Assembly (NCBI GenBank): GCA_910589655.1
Contig: CAJUTJ010000015.1
Location: forward strand, 1-64,000
Reading direction: 5' to 3'
DNA from: an uncultured Acetatifactor sp.
Lineage (GTDB): Bacteria > Bacillota > Clostridia > Lachnospirales > Lachnospiraceae
Length of the DNA stretch: 64,000 bases
The notes beneath the pieces were generated by a model. That model did not search any database and was not told where the DNA came from. It worked only from the letters and a program-made list of their open reading frames with translations. A program made the translations under genes and the position numbers. Below, in pieces: positions 17,205-25,968 of this stretch (positions are counted from its first letter, which is position 1; every line of letters starts with the position of its first letter).

Positions 17205-17314
17205 GTCCTTTACATACCCTTGTCATGCCCTTTACATATCCTTGTCATGCCCTTTACATATCCTTGTCATGCCCTTTACATATCCTTGTCATGCCCTTTA
17301 CATATCCTTGTCAT
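17205..17314. repeat. 22-bp tandem repeat array (5 units)
   Basis: Four identical units begin at 17227, 17249, 17271 and 17293, preceded by a diverged unit at 17205. The period is 22 bp, about two helical turns. It lies between the glpK stop and the aminotransferase start, both minus-strand. No long open frame is credible here. Confidence 0.93.
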
Positions 17315-17403
17315 ACCTGCCCTTGTTTGGAAAAATACTAATTATGATTATACCTCAACTCTTCCTTTGCTTACAAGCACAAAAAGCATGAATGGAATGA
17401 AGT

Positions 17404-18894
17404 TTACTCCGCCCATACCATTGCGCATTTGACTGCCTTCTGCCAGCCTTTTAATAAGGAAGCTCTTTTCTCCTCTTCCATTTCAGGCTCGAACACGGCT
17501 CCGATCTGCCAGTTCTCGCGAATTTCCTCCTTGTCCTTCCAATATCCCACTGCAAGCCCCGCCAGATACGCAGCCCCCAGCGCCGTGGTCTCGATGCACT
17601 TGGGCCTGTGCACCAAGGTATGGACAATATCCGCCTGAAACTGCATTAAAAAGTCATTGGCGCTGGCTCCGCCGTCCACCTTCAGGCTTTTCAAATGCAG
17701 ATTGCTGTCCTGCTCCATGGCTTTCAACACGTCTGCGGTCTGATAAGCAATCGATTCCAATACGGCTCTGATAAAATGCTCCTTGGTGCAGCCTCTGGTA
17801 ATCCCTACCACCGTGCCTCTGGCATACTGGTTCCAATAAGGGGCACCCATTCCCGCAAAGGCCGGAACCACGTACACTCCCGCCGTGTCCTCTACCGTCT
17901 GCGCATATTCCTGAGACATAGAGGCGCTCTTGATCAGCCGCATACTGTCTCTCAGCCACTGGATGCCCGCACCTGCCACAAACACGCTGCCCTCCAACGC
18001 ATATTCCGGCTTTTCGGAAGTACTTGCGGCGATCGTGGTCAAAAGCCCCGACTGGGACGTAATCGCTTCCTTCCCTGTATTCATCAGAAGGAAACAGCCT
18101 GTTCCGTAAGTGTTCTTTGCCTCCCCCTGTTCAAAACAGCATTGCCCGAACAATGCGGCCTGCTGATCTCCCGCCGCCCCGGCAATGGGAATCTCCCCGC
18201 CCAATACGGAGACATTGGCACGCCCGTAGATTTGGCTGGAAGGGCACACTTTAGGCAGAATGGCAGCCGGTATACGAAATCTGTCCATAATCTCCTGATC
18301 CCAGCACAGTTGATGTATGTCAAAGAGCATGGTGCGGGAAGCATTGGTATAATCCGTCACATGGACGGCTCCCTTGGTCAGGTTCCAGATCAGCCATGTA
18401 TCCACCGTGCCGAACAGCAGCTCCCCCTTCTCGGCTCTTTCCCTTGCTCCGGGCACATGATCCAAGATCCAGGCAATCTTGGAAGCGCTGAAATAGGCAT
18501 CGGGAATCAGTCCCGTCTTCTCCCGTATCACTTGATCAAATCCGTCCTCCTTCAATGCGTCAATCCTGTCCGCGGTACGGCGGCATTGCCATACAATGGC
18601 ATTATATACAGGTTCCCCCGTGGACTTGTCCCAGAGAATCGTAGTCTCCCGCTGATTTGTGATGCCGATGGCGGAAATCTGCGCCGCCTCCACCCCCAGC
18701 ATCGCCATTGCCTCCGCGGCCACAGCCAGCTGGGTAGACCAGATTTCCTTAGGATTATGTTCCACCCAGCCGGGCTGGGGATAAATCTGAGTAAATTCCT
18801 TCTGTGCCATGGAACAGATATTTCCCGTTTTATCAAAAAGAATACAGCGGGAACTGGTAGTGCCCTGATCCAATGCCATAATATAGTTTTTCAT
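17404..18894 (-). CDS. glpK: glycerol kinase
   Basis: This 496-residue FGGY-family kinase phosphorylates glycerol to glycerol-3-phosphate. It has the N-terminal phosphate loop ALDQGTTSSRCILFD and the GITNQRETTILWD motif near residue 80. GAAGDQQAALFGQCCF appears near 260 and the C-terminal LKVDGGASANDFLMQFQAD near 400. The residues around HVTDYTNASRTMLF fit glycerol kinase better than other FGGY sugars. No glpF or glpD is adjacent, so it appears to stand alone. The start at 18894 has an AGGGAG ribosome binding site. In Firmicutes this enzyme is often activated by phosphorylation via HPr at a conserved His, which I did not try to place. Confidence 0.95.
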   Translation of the reverse strand: MKNYIMALDQGTTSSRCILFDKTGNICSMAQKEFTQIYPQPGWVEHNPKEIWSTQLAVAAEAMAMLGVEAAQISAIGITNQRETTILWDKSTGEPVYNAIVWQCRRTADRIDALKEDGFDQVIREKTGLIPDAYFSASKIAWILDHVPGARERAEKGELLFGTVDTWLIWNLTKGAVHVTDYTNASRTMLFDIHQLCWDQEIMDRFRIPAAILPKVCPSSQIYGRANVSVLGGEIPIAGAAGDQQAALFGQCCFEQGEAKNTYGTGCFLLMNTGKEAITSQSGLLTTIAASTSEKPEYALEGSVFVAGAGIQWLRDSMRLIKSASMSQEYAQTVEDTAGVYVVPAFAGMGAPYWNQYARGTVVGITRGCTKEHFIRAVLESIAYQTADVLKAMEQDSNLHLKSLKVDGGASANDFLMQFQADIVHTLVHRPKCIETTALGAAYLAGLAVGYWKDKEEIRENWQIGAVFEPEMEEEKRASLLKGWQKAVKCAMVWAE

Positions 18895-19005
18895 GCATGT
18901 ACTCCCTTTCAAATTATAATGTCAATAGCCCGCATGAAACGCGGATGCAGACGGCCCCTCCTGCTTTGAGGCGAAATGAGTAATAGGCGCCTGAATTCTT
19001 TCCCT

Positions 19006-19725
19006 TTACAGAATAAGAAGCTTCTCACGGGCTTCCGGGAAAAAACATATTCCCTCGTAATATCCCTGCCCATATAAGCTGCACAGAATCTCCTTTATCC
19101 GATGATCCAGTCTGTGATATATTCTGCGGCGGGGCCATAGAATGCCCTCCAAGTACTCCTGCTGTCTCCCGTTTAACAGCCGGATTCCCTTTGCCTCCGG
19201 AGAATCCGGAATACCGAAGTCACAGGAAAGATACGCACAGGTTCCTTTTCGGCTGCATCTTTTCGTAAGATATGCCGACAACGCTGCCCCCCGCCCCGGT
19301 GAGCCGTCAACACCGCTCCTCTTGCCTTGTGAGGACAGTCCCGCAGGAACATCCTCGGATCCGAAGATCGTTTCTTTCCACACGGCTCCTTCCGTTCCGG
19401 AGCCTGTCAGGGAACCGGGCTCCTTCACGGAACTTTTTCTCCGGTAACTGGGTTTCCCGTATGAATCATATTCCAAAACATACTCCGGCTTTGCTTCCGG
19501 CATCCCTTCCTCCGGAGATTGCTCCAATAGGACACAGGTATCACAGAGATGCTTATATAACGCCGTCCGAATCTGCGTTCCGGATACGGGGAAATCCAGA
19601 CGTTCCGCAATCTGTTTCGCCGTACAGCCGCTGTCCGCCAAATGCCGGATAGCGCCCCCGCAAGCCGCCTCAAAAGCAAAACCCGACAGTGCATTTCGAA
19701 ACACATCCCCCTCCGGGCTAGTCAT
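19006..19725 (-). CDS. uncharacterised protein with HTH-like N-terminus
   Basis: This 239-residue protein I do not recognise. Residues 1-70 contain a helix-turn-helix-like stretch (GCTAKQIAERLDFPVSGTQIRT). A poorly ordered middle part, rich in Gly, Ser and charged residues, follows. Residues 165-239 look folded again (RCSRKGTCAYLSCDFGIPD, GRQQEYLEGILWPRRRIYHRLDHRIKEIL). There are several cysteines, including C-x5-C near residue 65 and C-x5-C-x4-C near 172, that could bind metal. The ATG overlaps the end of the deacetylase gene (start 19725, deacetylase end 19718), so translation is probably coupled. Function is unknown. Confidence 0.6.
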   Translation of the reverse strand: MTSPEGDVFRNALSGFAFEAACGGAIRHLADSGCTAKQIAERLDFPVSGTQIRTALYKHLCDTCVLLEQSPEEGMPEAKPEYVLEYDSYGKPSYRRKSSVKEPGSLTGSGTEGAVWKETIFGSEDVPAGLSSQGKRSGVDGSPGRGAALSAYLTKRCSRKGTCAYLSCDFGIPDSPEAKGIRLLNGRQQEYLEGILWPRRRIYHRLDHRIKEILCSLYGQGYYEGICFFPEAREKLLIL

Positions 19726-20533
19726 TGAGGTTCACCGTGGAGCCGCCTTTTACTTCCACATATTTACCGTCATCGACCTGAATCCAAACGCTCTGTGCGC
19801 TGGGATTACATACCATCTCATTGTCGGCGGAAAATCTCAGTCGCTTTGCCGCTTCCATATAGTCGATAATTTCAATATTCGTGGCATACCAGATATCCTC
19901 TCTGCCCCCCATATATTCACAAAACTTTTCAATAACCTCCCAATTATTATCATTGTCAAATTCATAGCTGTGTCCCCACACATACATCAGCTTCAGATAT
20001 TGTTTCTTCTGAAAATCCGCGAAAAATTCCGCTTTCCGCATAAGCTGGGGATCGTTGTGATGGCAGGTAGGATGCCATTCGAGAGGATCCACGGGCAGCT
20101 GAAAATCGGGCACGGAAGGAACTACTCTGCCGTAGGCAATACCGAGCTGCCTGAAAAGCTGCTTGATTTCCTCACTGTATGAGCCGTTGGGGTATGCATG
20201 GCCTCTCACCAGCTTTCCCGTCAATTGCTCCAATCCCTTTCTGTCCTCCAAAATTTCTTCTGCCACCATTGTCAGCGGACACCTCTCAATGGTAGGATGG
20301 GTCATGGTGTGCGTTGCCACTTCATGGTTCTTATACAGCTCCGAAATACGGCTCCTTGGGATGCGCGGAGGATCCTGTTCTTTCTCCATAAGACCGTAAT
20401 TTAAATTGAAAGTACCCTTAATCCCATGCTTATTAAAGATCTCAATGAGCCTCTCGTCCTGAATCTTTCCGTCGTCATAGCTCATCGTCAATGCTTTCGC
20501 TTTTCCCTCCGGGAAACAAATGTATATTTTCAT
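19718..20533 (-). CDS. polysaccharide deacetylase family protein
   Basis: This is a protein of about 271 residues with a NodB-type carbohydrate esterase 4 core: ALTMSYDDGKIQDERL holds the catalytic and metal Asp pair, GIKGTFNLN follows, and THTMTHPTIE gives the metal-binding histidines. NGSYSEEIKQLFRQLGIAYGRVV and the HSYEFDNDNNWEVIEKF C-terminal motif place it in a subgroup common in Clostridia. No signal peptide is evident, so it may act on intracellular or imported sugars. The start at 20533 (MKIYICFPEGK) has GGAAG upstream and sits behind a good promoter; the frame's earlier start would give an unrelated N-terminus. Confidence 0.85.
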   Translation of the reverse strand: MKIYICFPEGKAKALTMSYDDGKIQDERLIEIFNKHGIKGTFNLNYGLMEKEQDPPRIPRSRISELYKNHEVATHTMTHPTIERCPLTMVAEEILEDRKGLEQLTGKLVRGHAYPNGSYSEEIKQLFRQLGIAYGRVVPSVPDFQLPVDPLEWHPTCHHNDPQLMRKAEFFADFQKKQYLKLMYVWGHSYEFDNDNNWEVIEKFCEYMGGREDIWYATNIEIIDYMEAAKRLRFSADNEMVCNPSAQSVWIQVDDGKYVEVKGGSTVNLND

Positions 20534-20581
20534 AATTATTCTTCCATCCTTTCTGCGGACGTCCCGCCGGTTTCTAAGAAA

Positions 20582-20610
20582 ATAATACATTACCCGCGGC
20601 TTACGTGCAA
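20582..20610 (-). promoter_or_regulatory. sigma-A promoter of the deacetylase gene
   Basis: On the minus strand TTGCAC (20605-20610), a 17-bp spacer and TATTAT (20582-20587) lie about 50 bp upstream of the chosen start, which supports that start. The rest of the 350-bp divergent gap to hflK (20611-20883) shows no gene or clear promoter for hflK. Confidence 0.65.
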
Positions 20611-20883
20611 TAGTTACCATTGCCTTTTTCTCCCTCTGCTGGTATGATGGTTATTATTCATTACAGCATGTGCCGCCCTTTCCGCTCCGGATTCCGGCCC
20701 CATGGGGATAGGAATCAGCAGGTTGACGGCGGAAACACCCTTCCACGGACACAAACGGCTGTGTCTCGGCGCCAAGCGCCTCAGACATGGCATTGCCCAC
20801 GGTATAGCGGCAGACGGAACATTCCGGTAAGAGAACATTTTAACCAAAGATTGTTACACAGAAAGAAAGGACGGAAGAATTTA

Positions 20884-22056
20884 ATGAAAGGTGAATCTTT
20901 TCGCAACCGCAGAAACGGTTTTGAAACAGTGGACGGCGGAGCAGCAGGAAATCCGGCAGGCGGCCCAAAGAAAAAAAACGGCGGCAAAATCGCGGGCATT
21001 GTGATTGCAGTCATTGCAATTCTGTTTCTGGCTTCCAATTCGGCCTATGAAATCAAAGAAAAGGAACAAGCCGTGCTGATCACTCTGGGACGCGCCCAAG
21101 CGGTGACGGAACCCGGACTGCACTTCAAAATTCCTTTTATCCAGCAGGTCAAAAAGGTAAACACCACCATTCAGGGCTTTACCATCGGCTATAACCCCGA
21201 TACCAACGAGTCGGACAATGATGAGTCCCTGATGATTACCTCCGACTTTAACTTTATTGATGTGGACTTTTTTGTGGAGTACCGCTACAGTGATCCCGTC
21301 AAGGTGTTGTATGCTTCCGAGGATCCTTTGGAAATACTCCGCAATATCAGCCAGAGCTGTATCCGTGCCGTAATCAGCAACTATTCCGTGGATGATGTGC
21401 TGACCACCGGCAAAAACGAGATTCAGGCCGCTATCCGGGAATTAATTCTGACGCGCTTGGAGCAGCAGGATATCGGCGTTCAGTTAGTCAATATTACCAT
21501 TCAGGATTCCGAGCCCCCTACCGTGGAAGTCATGGAAGCATTTAAAGCCGTGGAAACCGCAAAGCAAGGCAAGGAAACCGCTTTGAACAACGCCAACAAA
21601 TACCGTAACGAGCAGATCCCCATGGCTCAGGCGGAAGCGGACCGGATTATCAAGGAAGCGGAGGCACAGAAAACCGAGCGCATTAACGAAGCCTTGGCTC
21701 AAGTGGCTCGTTTCAATGCCATGTATGCGGAATATATCAAAAATCCCACAGTCACCAAACAGCGTATGTTCTATGAGGCTATGGAAGACATCCTTCCCGG
21801 CCTGAAAGTTATCATTGAAAGTTCCAACGGCAGCACCCAGACCTTTTACCCTCTGGAGTCCTTTACCAACCCTTCCGGCTCTTCCTTTGACAACGGAAAC
21901 TCTGCCGGAGAAAGCAGTCCCTCCGGCGGCACCGGCTCTTCCTCAGCAGGCGGCAGTCCTTCTGCGGGAAACGATTCCTCAGCTGTCGGCAGCAATGCCT
22001 CCGCGGGTAACGGCTCTTCCTCCGCAGACGGCAGCAGTCTCACGGCAGGATATTAG
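20884..22056 (+). CDS. hflK: HflK, FtsH protease modulator
   Basis: This membrane-anchored SPFH/prohibitin-domain protein of about 390 residues forms, with HflC, a large cage around the FtsH protease. One N-terminal membrane helix (IAGIVIAVIAILFLASNSAY, about residues 38-57) is followed by the SPFH domain beginning YEIKEKEQAVLITLG, then an EAQKTERINEALAQ coiled coil to about residue 300. The last 60 residues are a Ser/Gly/Ala low-complexity tail with repeated SSxGGS-type blocks. The start at 20884 has GGAAG upstream; the open frame extends 88 codons further but without HflK-like sequence. Confidence 0.9.
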   Translation: MKGESFRNRRNGFETVDGGAAGNPAGGPKKKNGGKIAGIVIAVIAILFLASNSAYEIKEKEQAVLITLGRAQAVTEPGLHFKIPFIQQVKKVNTTIQGFTIGYNPDTNESDNDESLMITSDFNFIDVDFFVEYRYSDPVKVLYASEDPLEILRNISQSCIRAVISNYSVDDVLTTGKNEIQAAIRELILTRLEQQDIGVQLVNITIQDSEPPTVEVMEAFKAVETAKQGKETALNNANKYRNEQIPMAQAEADRIIKEAEAQKTERINEALAQVARFNAMYAEYIKNPTVTKQRMFYEAMEDILPGLKVIIESSNGSTQTFYPLESFTNPSGSSFDNGNSAGESSPSGGTGSSSAGGSPSAGNDSSAVGSNASAGNGSSSADGSSLTAGY

Positions 22057-22074
22057 AAAGGAGCGTATCGGATT

Positions 22075-22944
22075 ATGAAAACCATAAAGAAAATTTTTTT
22101 GATATTTGTATTGTTCCTCCTCCTTATCGTCGGAGCATCCGGCATTGTCATTACCAACGAAAATGAATACAGCCTTGTCCGCCAGTTCGGAAGAATAGAC
22201 CATGTGGTCTCTCAGTCGGGTATAAGCTTTAAGATCCCCTTTATTCAAAGCGTGGATACACTTCCGAAGCAGATTCTGCTTTATGACCTATCCGCTTCCG
22301 ATGTCATTACCAGCGACAAGAAAACCATGATCTGTGACAGCTATATTTTGTGGCGTATTACGGATCCCTTAAAATTTGCCCAGACTCTCAATTGTTCCAT
22401 TCCCAATGCGGAAAGCAGGCTGGACGCCATTGTTTATAATTCTACCAAAAACATTATAAGCAGCACCACGCAGGACGAGGTGATTTCCGGCCGCAGCGGA
22501 CAACTGTCTCAGGCAATCTTGGAAAATATCGGCACCTCTCTGGAGCAATACGGCATTGAAATTCTTTCTTATGAGACAAAGAAACTGGATCTGCCCAGCG
22601 ACAACAAGGCCGCCGTCTATGAACGAATGATTTCCGAACGTGATAATATTGCCGCTACCTACACCGCCGAGGGACAGTCTGAAGCGCAGAAAATCAGAAA
22701 TACCACCGATCAGGAAGTCACCGTAATGCTTTCCGAAGCGCAGAAAGAGGCGGAAATCCTGATTGCGGAGGGAGAAGCGGAATACATGAGAATACTGTCC
22801 GAAGCATACAATGACGAATCCAAACAGGACTTTTATTCCTTTGTGAGAAGCCTTGACGCCTTAAAAGCTTCCATGCAGGGAGGTAATAAAACGGTGCTGC
22901 TCTCCCCCGACTCTCCTATTGCACAGATTTTCTACGGCAGATGA
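22075..22944 (+). CDS. hflC: HflC, FtsH protease modulator
   Basis: This 289-residue partner of HflK begins 18 bp after it. It has an N-terminal membrane helix (KIFLIFVLFLLLIVGASGIV) and an SPFH domain starting TNENEYSLVRQFGRI. The C-terminal coiled coil has EGQSEAQKIRNTTDQE and EAEILIAEGEAEYMRIL, and the RSLDALKASMQGG ending is typical of HflC. The pair is presumed to be one transcript. A chimeric repeat follows the stop. Confidence 0.93.
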   Translation: MKTIKKIFLIFVLFLLLIVGASGIVITNENEYSLVRQFGRIDHVVSQSGISFKIPFIQSVDTLPKQILLYDLSASDVITSDKKTMICDSYILWRITDPLKFAQTLNCSIPNAESRLDAIVYNSTKNIISSTTQDEVISGRSGQLSQAILENIGTSLEQYGIEILSYETKKLDLPSDNKAAVYERMISERDNIAATYTAEGQSEAQKIRNTTDQEVTVMLSEAQKEAEILIAEGEAEYMRILSEAYNDESKQDFYSFVRSLDALKASMQGGNKTVLLSPDSPIAQIFYGR

Positions 22945-22954
22945 TTCCTTAAGC

Positions 22955-23055
22955 TCCCATACGGACTTGCATCAGTTCATAAATTGTTTGTGCCGCCGAT
23001 GGCGGCATGTTTGGAAGTGTGAAAACACCTCGCGGCGACAGCGAGTGAACAGTAG
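22955..23055 (+). repeat. chimeric repeat: cassette fragment joined to palindromic-element end
   Basis: Bases 22963-23021 match the cassette module GACTTGCA-CAGTTCATAAATTG-TTTGTGCCGCCGATGGCGGCATG ending TTTGGAAGTGTGAA. Directly after, 23019-23054 match the right arm of the 133-bp element (GTGAAAACACCTCGCGGCGAC to GAGTGAACAGTA). The join is at GTGTGAAAACAC. The rest of the gap to 23329 holds no recognised feature apart from the flagellin ribosome binding site. Confidence 0.75.
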
Positions 23056-23329
23056 CCCGCATGTCTCGCAAATCGCATAGAGACGCGTTTCTGACTTCGC
23101 GGGAGGGGCTGTCTGAACCGTTACGCCTTTTTACCAACTGCCGCTAAATCTGTCAATTTGCCTATTGCTATTTTTAGGTAAAAATTGTAAAATGGAGCTA
23201 AAGAAGATACCTTTATCAAAAAATAATTTTCCCTACAATTTCAAGCATTCTCGGATGCATCGGCAGTTTAAAGCCTTGCCGGAAAAGGGATTGGGGGATG
23301 ATTTCAGAATTGAAACGGGAGGTGTATTT

Positions 23330-24091
23330 ATGAGTATAATGTCCGTAACCAGCGGAAGCCGCAGTATATATTCCCAGCTTTCCAGCGGTAAAAAAATCAA
23401 TACCGCGGCAGATGACGCGTCCGGGCTTGCCATTGGCCAAAAGCTGAAAAGACAGGAAACCGGTTTAAGCGTAGGCGCCCAGAACGCGCAGGACGGCATA
23501 GGCGCTTTGAATGTGGCAGACGGTGCCATAGACGGTATGATGAGCCATCTGCAGAGAATCCGTGAATTGGGTTTGAAGTCCATGCACGGACTGTATTCCG
23601 ACTCCGACAAAGAGTCCATCCAGACAGAAATCGAACAGTTGAAGGACGGCATTCAACAGATTGCCAAGAATACAACCTTTAACGAGCAGAAATTGTTAGA
23701 CGGAAGTATGGCCGACCTGCATTTGGCTACGAATCCCGACGGAAGCGGAATGGAAATCGGTATGGAAAATACCACTTTACAGGCTTTGGGGATTGCCGAT
23801 TTAGATGTAACCAGCGCAGATTTTAGTCTGGATGCCATTGATTCCGCAATCGACAAATTGTCCAGCCACAGGTCAAATATCGGCGCATATACAAACCGAC
23901 TGGAGCACGCCTATAATTATAATACTTCTGCGCATATAGAGCAGTTAAGTTCCAGAAGCCGTATAGAAGATTTGGATATGCCCATGGCAATTTCCGAGAA
24001 AAAGAAGCAGGATCTTCTGAGCCAGTACAAGAATCTGATGATGAAGAGCCATATGAACCAGCAGTCCCATATTTTAAGACTGTTCCAGTAA
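23330..24091 (+). CDS. short orphan flagellin
   Basis: This is a 253-residue flagellin-family protein. The N-terminal D0/D1 helix has YSQLSSGKKINTAADDASGLAIGQKLKRQ and GIGALNVADGAIDGM. The C-terminal part has IDKLSSHRSNIGAYTNRLEHAYN and SRIEDLDMPMAISEKKKQDLLSQ, ending MNQQSHILRLFQ. The variable D2/D3 part is almost absent, and the usual opening (INHN-SA-N) is missing: the protein begins MSIMSVTSGSRSIYSQL, about 15 residues short of a normal D0 helix. The start has GGGAGG at good spacing. No other flagellar gene is nearby, and a strong terminator follows. It may be a minor filament subunit or a secreted flagellin-like protein. Confidence 0.85.
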   Translation: MSIMSVTSGSRSIYSQLSSGKKINTAADDASGLAIGQKLKRQETGLSVGAQNAQDGIGALNVADGAIDGMMSHLQRIRELGLKSMHGLYSDSDKESIQTEIEQLKDGIQQIAKNTTFNEQKLLDGSMADLHLATNPDGSGMEIGMENTTLQALGIADLDVTSADFSLDAIDSAIDKLSSHRSNIGAYTNRLEHAYNYNTSAHIEQLSSRSRIEDLDMPMAISEKKKQDLLSQYKNLMMKSHMNQQSHILRLFQ

Positions 24092-24124
24092 TCTATATCG
24101 CTATCCTGTAAATGAGCAAATATT

Positions 24125-24173
24125 AAATAGAGCTGATGCACCGTGATCTTTTCCGGTGCATCAGCTCTATTTT
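24125..24173 (+). terminator. intrinsic terminator of the flagellin gene
   Basis: A perfect 19-bp stem (24125-24143 with 24154-24172) around a 10-base loop ends in TTTT. It lies 34 bp after the flagellin stop and also faces the converging reductase gene. Confidence 0.9.
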
Positions 24174-24249
24174 GATATACCCACTTTATAATCTTTCCGG
24201 TTTAATGAGTTGGCAGACTTCGCAGGCTTGGCAAATCACTTAAAAATAT

Positions 24250-25239
24250 TTATGCCAAAATGTCATCTATTTTCTTTCTCTCTTCTTCACTGAAAGATGT
24301 ATTTTGAACCATACCGATATTGTCCAAAATCTGAGAGGGTCTGGATGCACCGATCAGCACACTGGTAATATCCCCGTCCCGGAGGATCCACGCCAGTGCC
24401 ATTTGCGCCAGAGTCTGTCCCCGCTCCGCCGCAAGCTCTCCCAGCCTGCGAACCTTGGAGATCGTATCCTCGCAAACGGCATTCTCTTTCAGGAATCTGC
24501 CGTCCGTGCGGATACGGCTGTCCTCGGGAATCCCGTGGAGGTAGCGGTCCGTAAGCAAGCCTTGTGCCAGAGGACAGAAAGTGATAATGCCTACACCATG
24601 AGCCGCCGCATAATCCTTCAGCCCGTCCTTCTCTATATCTCTCACCAACATAGAATATTTTCTCTGGTTGATAATAAAAGGCGTGCCCATTTCTTTAAAT
24701 AATTCCGCAATAGCAATAGTCTGTTCCTTATTATAATTGGAAATCCCCACATAGAGAGCCTTACCGCTCCGCACAATACCGTCCAGAGCCCTTGCAGTTT
24801 CCTCCAGAGGCGTATCGGGATCGGGTCTGTGATGATAGTAAATGTCTACGTAATCAAGCCCCATTCTCTTCAAGCTCTGATCCAGACTTGCCACCAGATA
24901 TTTTTTGCTGCCCCAGTTGCCGTAGGGCCCCGGCCACATGTCATAACCCGCCTTAGTGGAAATCACCAGTTCATCCCTATATGCCCCCAGACCTTTTACC
25001 AGAATCCGGCCAAAATTTTCCTCCGCCGCACCGGGCACGGGACCGTAATTGTTAGCCAGATCAAAATGAGTTATTCCGTTGTCAAAAGCCGTATGACACA
25101 TCGCCTGCATGGTATCAAAGTTTCCGTTAGTTCCGAAATTGTGCCATAATCCCAGCGATACCGCGGGAAGCAGCAGCCCGCTGTTTCCGCAGCGATTGTA
25201 CCTCATTTCCTCATATCTTGTTTCACTTGCCGTATACAT
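24250..25239 (-). CDS. aldo/keto reductase (YghZ-type)
   Basis: This 329-residue NADP-dependent TIM-barrel oxidoreductase has the catalytic tetrad: the Asp and Tyr in FDLANNYGP (about residues 59-67), Lys in VISTKAGYDMWPGPYG and His in YYHHRPDPDTP. The WPGPYGNWGSKKYL stretch is typical of the YghZ / L-glyceraldehyde-3-phosphate reductase branch, which also reduces methylglyoxal. IGASRPSQILDNI near the C-terminus binds the 2'-phosphate of NADP. It is monocistronic with a weak AGAGG ribosome binding site. Confidence 0.92.
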   Translation of the reverse strand: MYTASETRYEEMRYNRCGNSGLLLPAVSLGLWHNFGTNGNFDTMQAMCHTAFDNGITHFDLANNYGPVPGAAEENFGRILVKGLGAYRDELVISTKAGYDMWPGPYGNWGSKKYLVASLDQSLKRMGLDYVDIYYHHRPDPDTPLEETARALDGIVRSGKALYVGISNYNKEQTIAIAELFKEMGTPFIINQRKYSMLVRDIEKDGLKDYAAAHGVGIITFCPLAQGLLTDRYLHGIPEDSRIRTDGRFLKENAVCEDTISKVRRLGELAAERGQTLAQMALAWILRDGDITSVLIGASRPSQILDNIGMVQNTSFSEEERKKIDDILA

Positions 25240-25332
25240 ACTTACATAACCTCTCTTTCCACTATATTGTACAATATTCTACAGCCTGTTTCATAGAAAA
25301 CTTCCTCATACCGCTGTGCCGTCCTTCTTGGA

Positions 25333-25348
25333 TATTACTGTTCACTCC
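25333..25348 (+). repeat. solo end of the 133-bp palindromic element
   Basis: ATTACTGTTCACTCC, the left terminus of the element, occurs alone in the 207-bp gap upstream of the reductase gene. No internal or right part follows. It could be a relic or chance. Confidence 0.4.
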
Positions 25349-25446
25349 CAATGTCGTCCTGTTTGAAATCCACTGTAAAGAACTATGCACCGCAATCATA
25401 AAAACTGCGGTTTGAACAAAAAGAGCATACTTTCTCCGCCGCTCCC

Positions 25447-25968
25447 TTACTCCATGATTTCAATCTGACACATTTTCATTGCTTCCAATGCGTTGTTATG
25501 ACTCTGCGGCGTAACACCTGCACAGCATTGTGCATCAACCATAACACGCACCTCCGGAAGAAACGCTTTAATCACAAGGGCATTGGATATGACACATATG
25601 TCGGTACAAAGTCCGATTAATGTGATACTCCTGATATCCGCTTTCCGGCTCAGATATTGCGCGAGTTCCACCGATCCGAAAGCCGGTTTATCAAATATCT
25701 TCGTATCCGAAGTGACAAACTGCCTCAGCGTACCGTCTATCTCCCATCCTTCCGTTCCCCGGATACAGTGGGGCACCGGAAGCTTTCTGCCCTCCTGCGT
25801 CTCCAAATAGTCCGCACCGTGGGTATCTCTTGTAAAAATGACCTCACCTTCAAAATCCCTGATTTTCTCCATAACCTTGGGTACAATAGCCACTGCCTCT
25901 GCCGTTCCCAACGCCCCGTCGATAAAATCCTTCTGCATGTCCACCACAATTAAAATTTGTTCTCCCAT
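25447..25968 (-). CDS. isochorismatase-like cysteine hydrolase (nicotinamidase type)
   Basis: This 173-residue enzyme carries the isochorismatase-fold triad: Asp in VVDMQKDFIDGALG (D10), a Lys in the middle (likely in the FDKPAFGS segment) and the nucleophilic Cys in LIGLCTDICVISNALV near residue 124. The HGADYLETQEGRKLPVPHC segment has the metal-binding Asp/His pattern of nicotinamidases (PncA), so deamidation of nicotinamide is the best guess. The ribosome binding site GGGAGG is followed by TATAAA, the end of an intergenic cassette. Confidence 0.82.
   Translation of the reverse strand: MGEQILIVVDMQKDFIDGALGTAEAVAIVPKVMEKIRDFEGEVIFTRDTHGADYLETQEGRKLPVPHCIRGTEGWEIDGTLRQFVTSDTKIFDKPAFGSVELAQYLSRKADIRSITLIGLCTDICVISNALVIKAFLPEVRVMVDAQCCAGVTPQSHNNALEAMKMCQIEIME

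Noticed and set aside
17203..17391. A CRISPR array or small repeat protein at the 22-bp array
   Set aside because: Units are directly tandem with no spacers, and the frame gives only a low-complexity peptide without a ribosome binding site.
23100..23329. A sigma-D flagellar promoter before the orphan flagellin
   Set aside because: A TAAA is present near 23145 but the downstream GCCGATAA element at 15-bp spacing is matched poorly.
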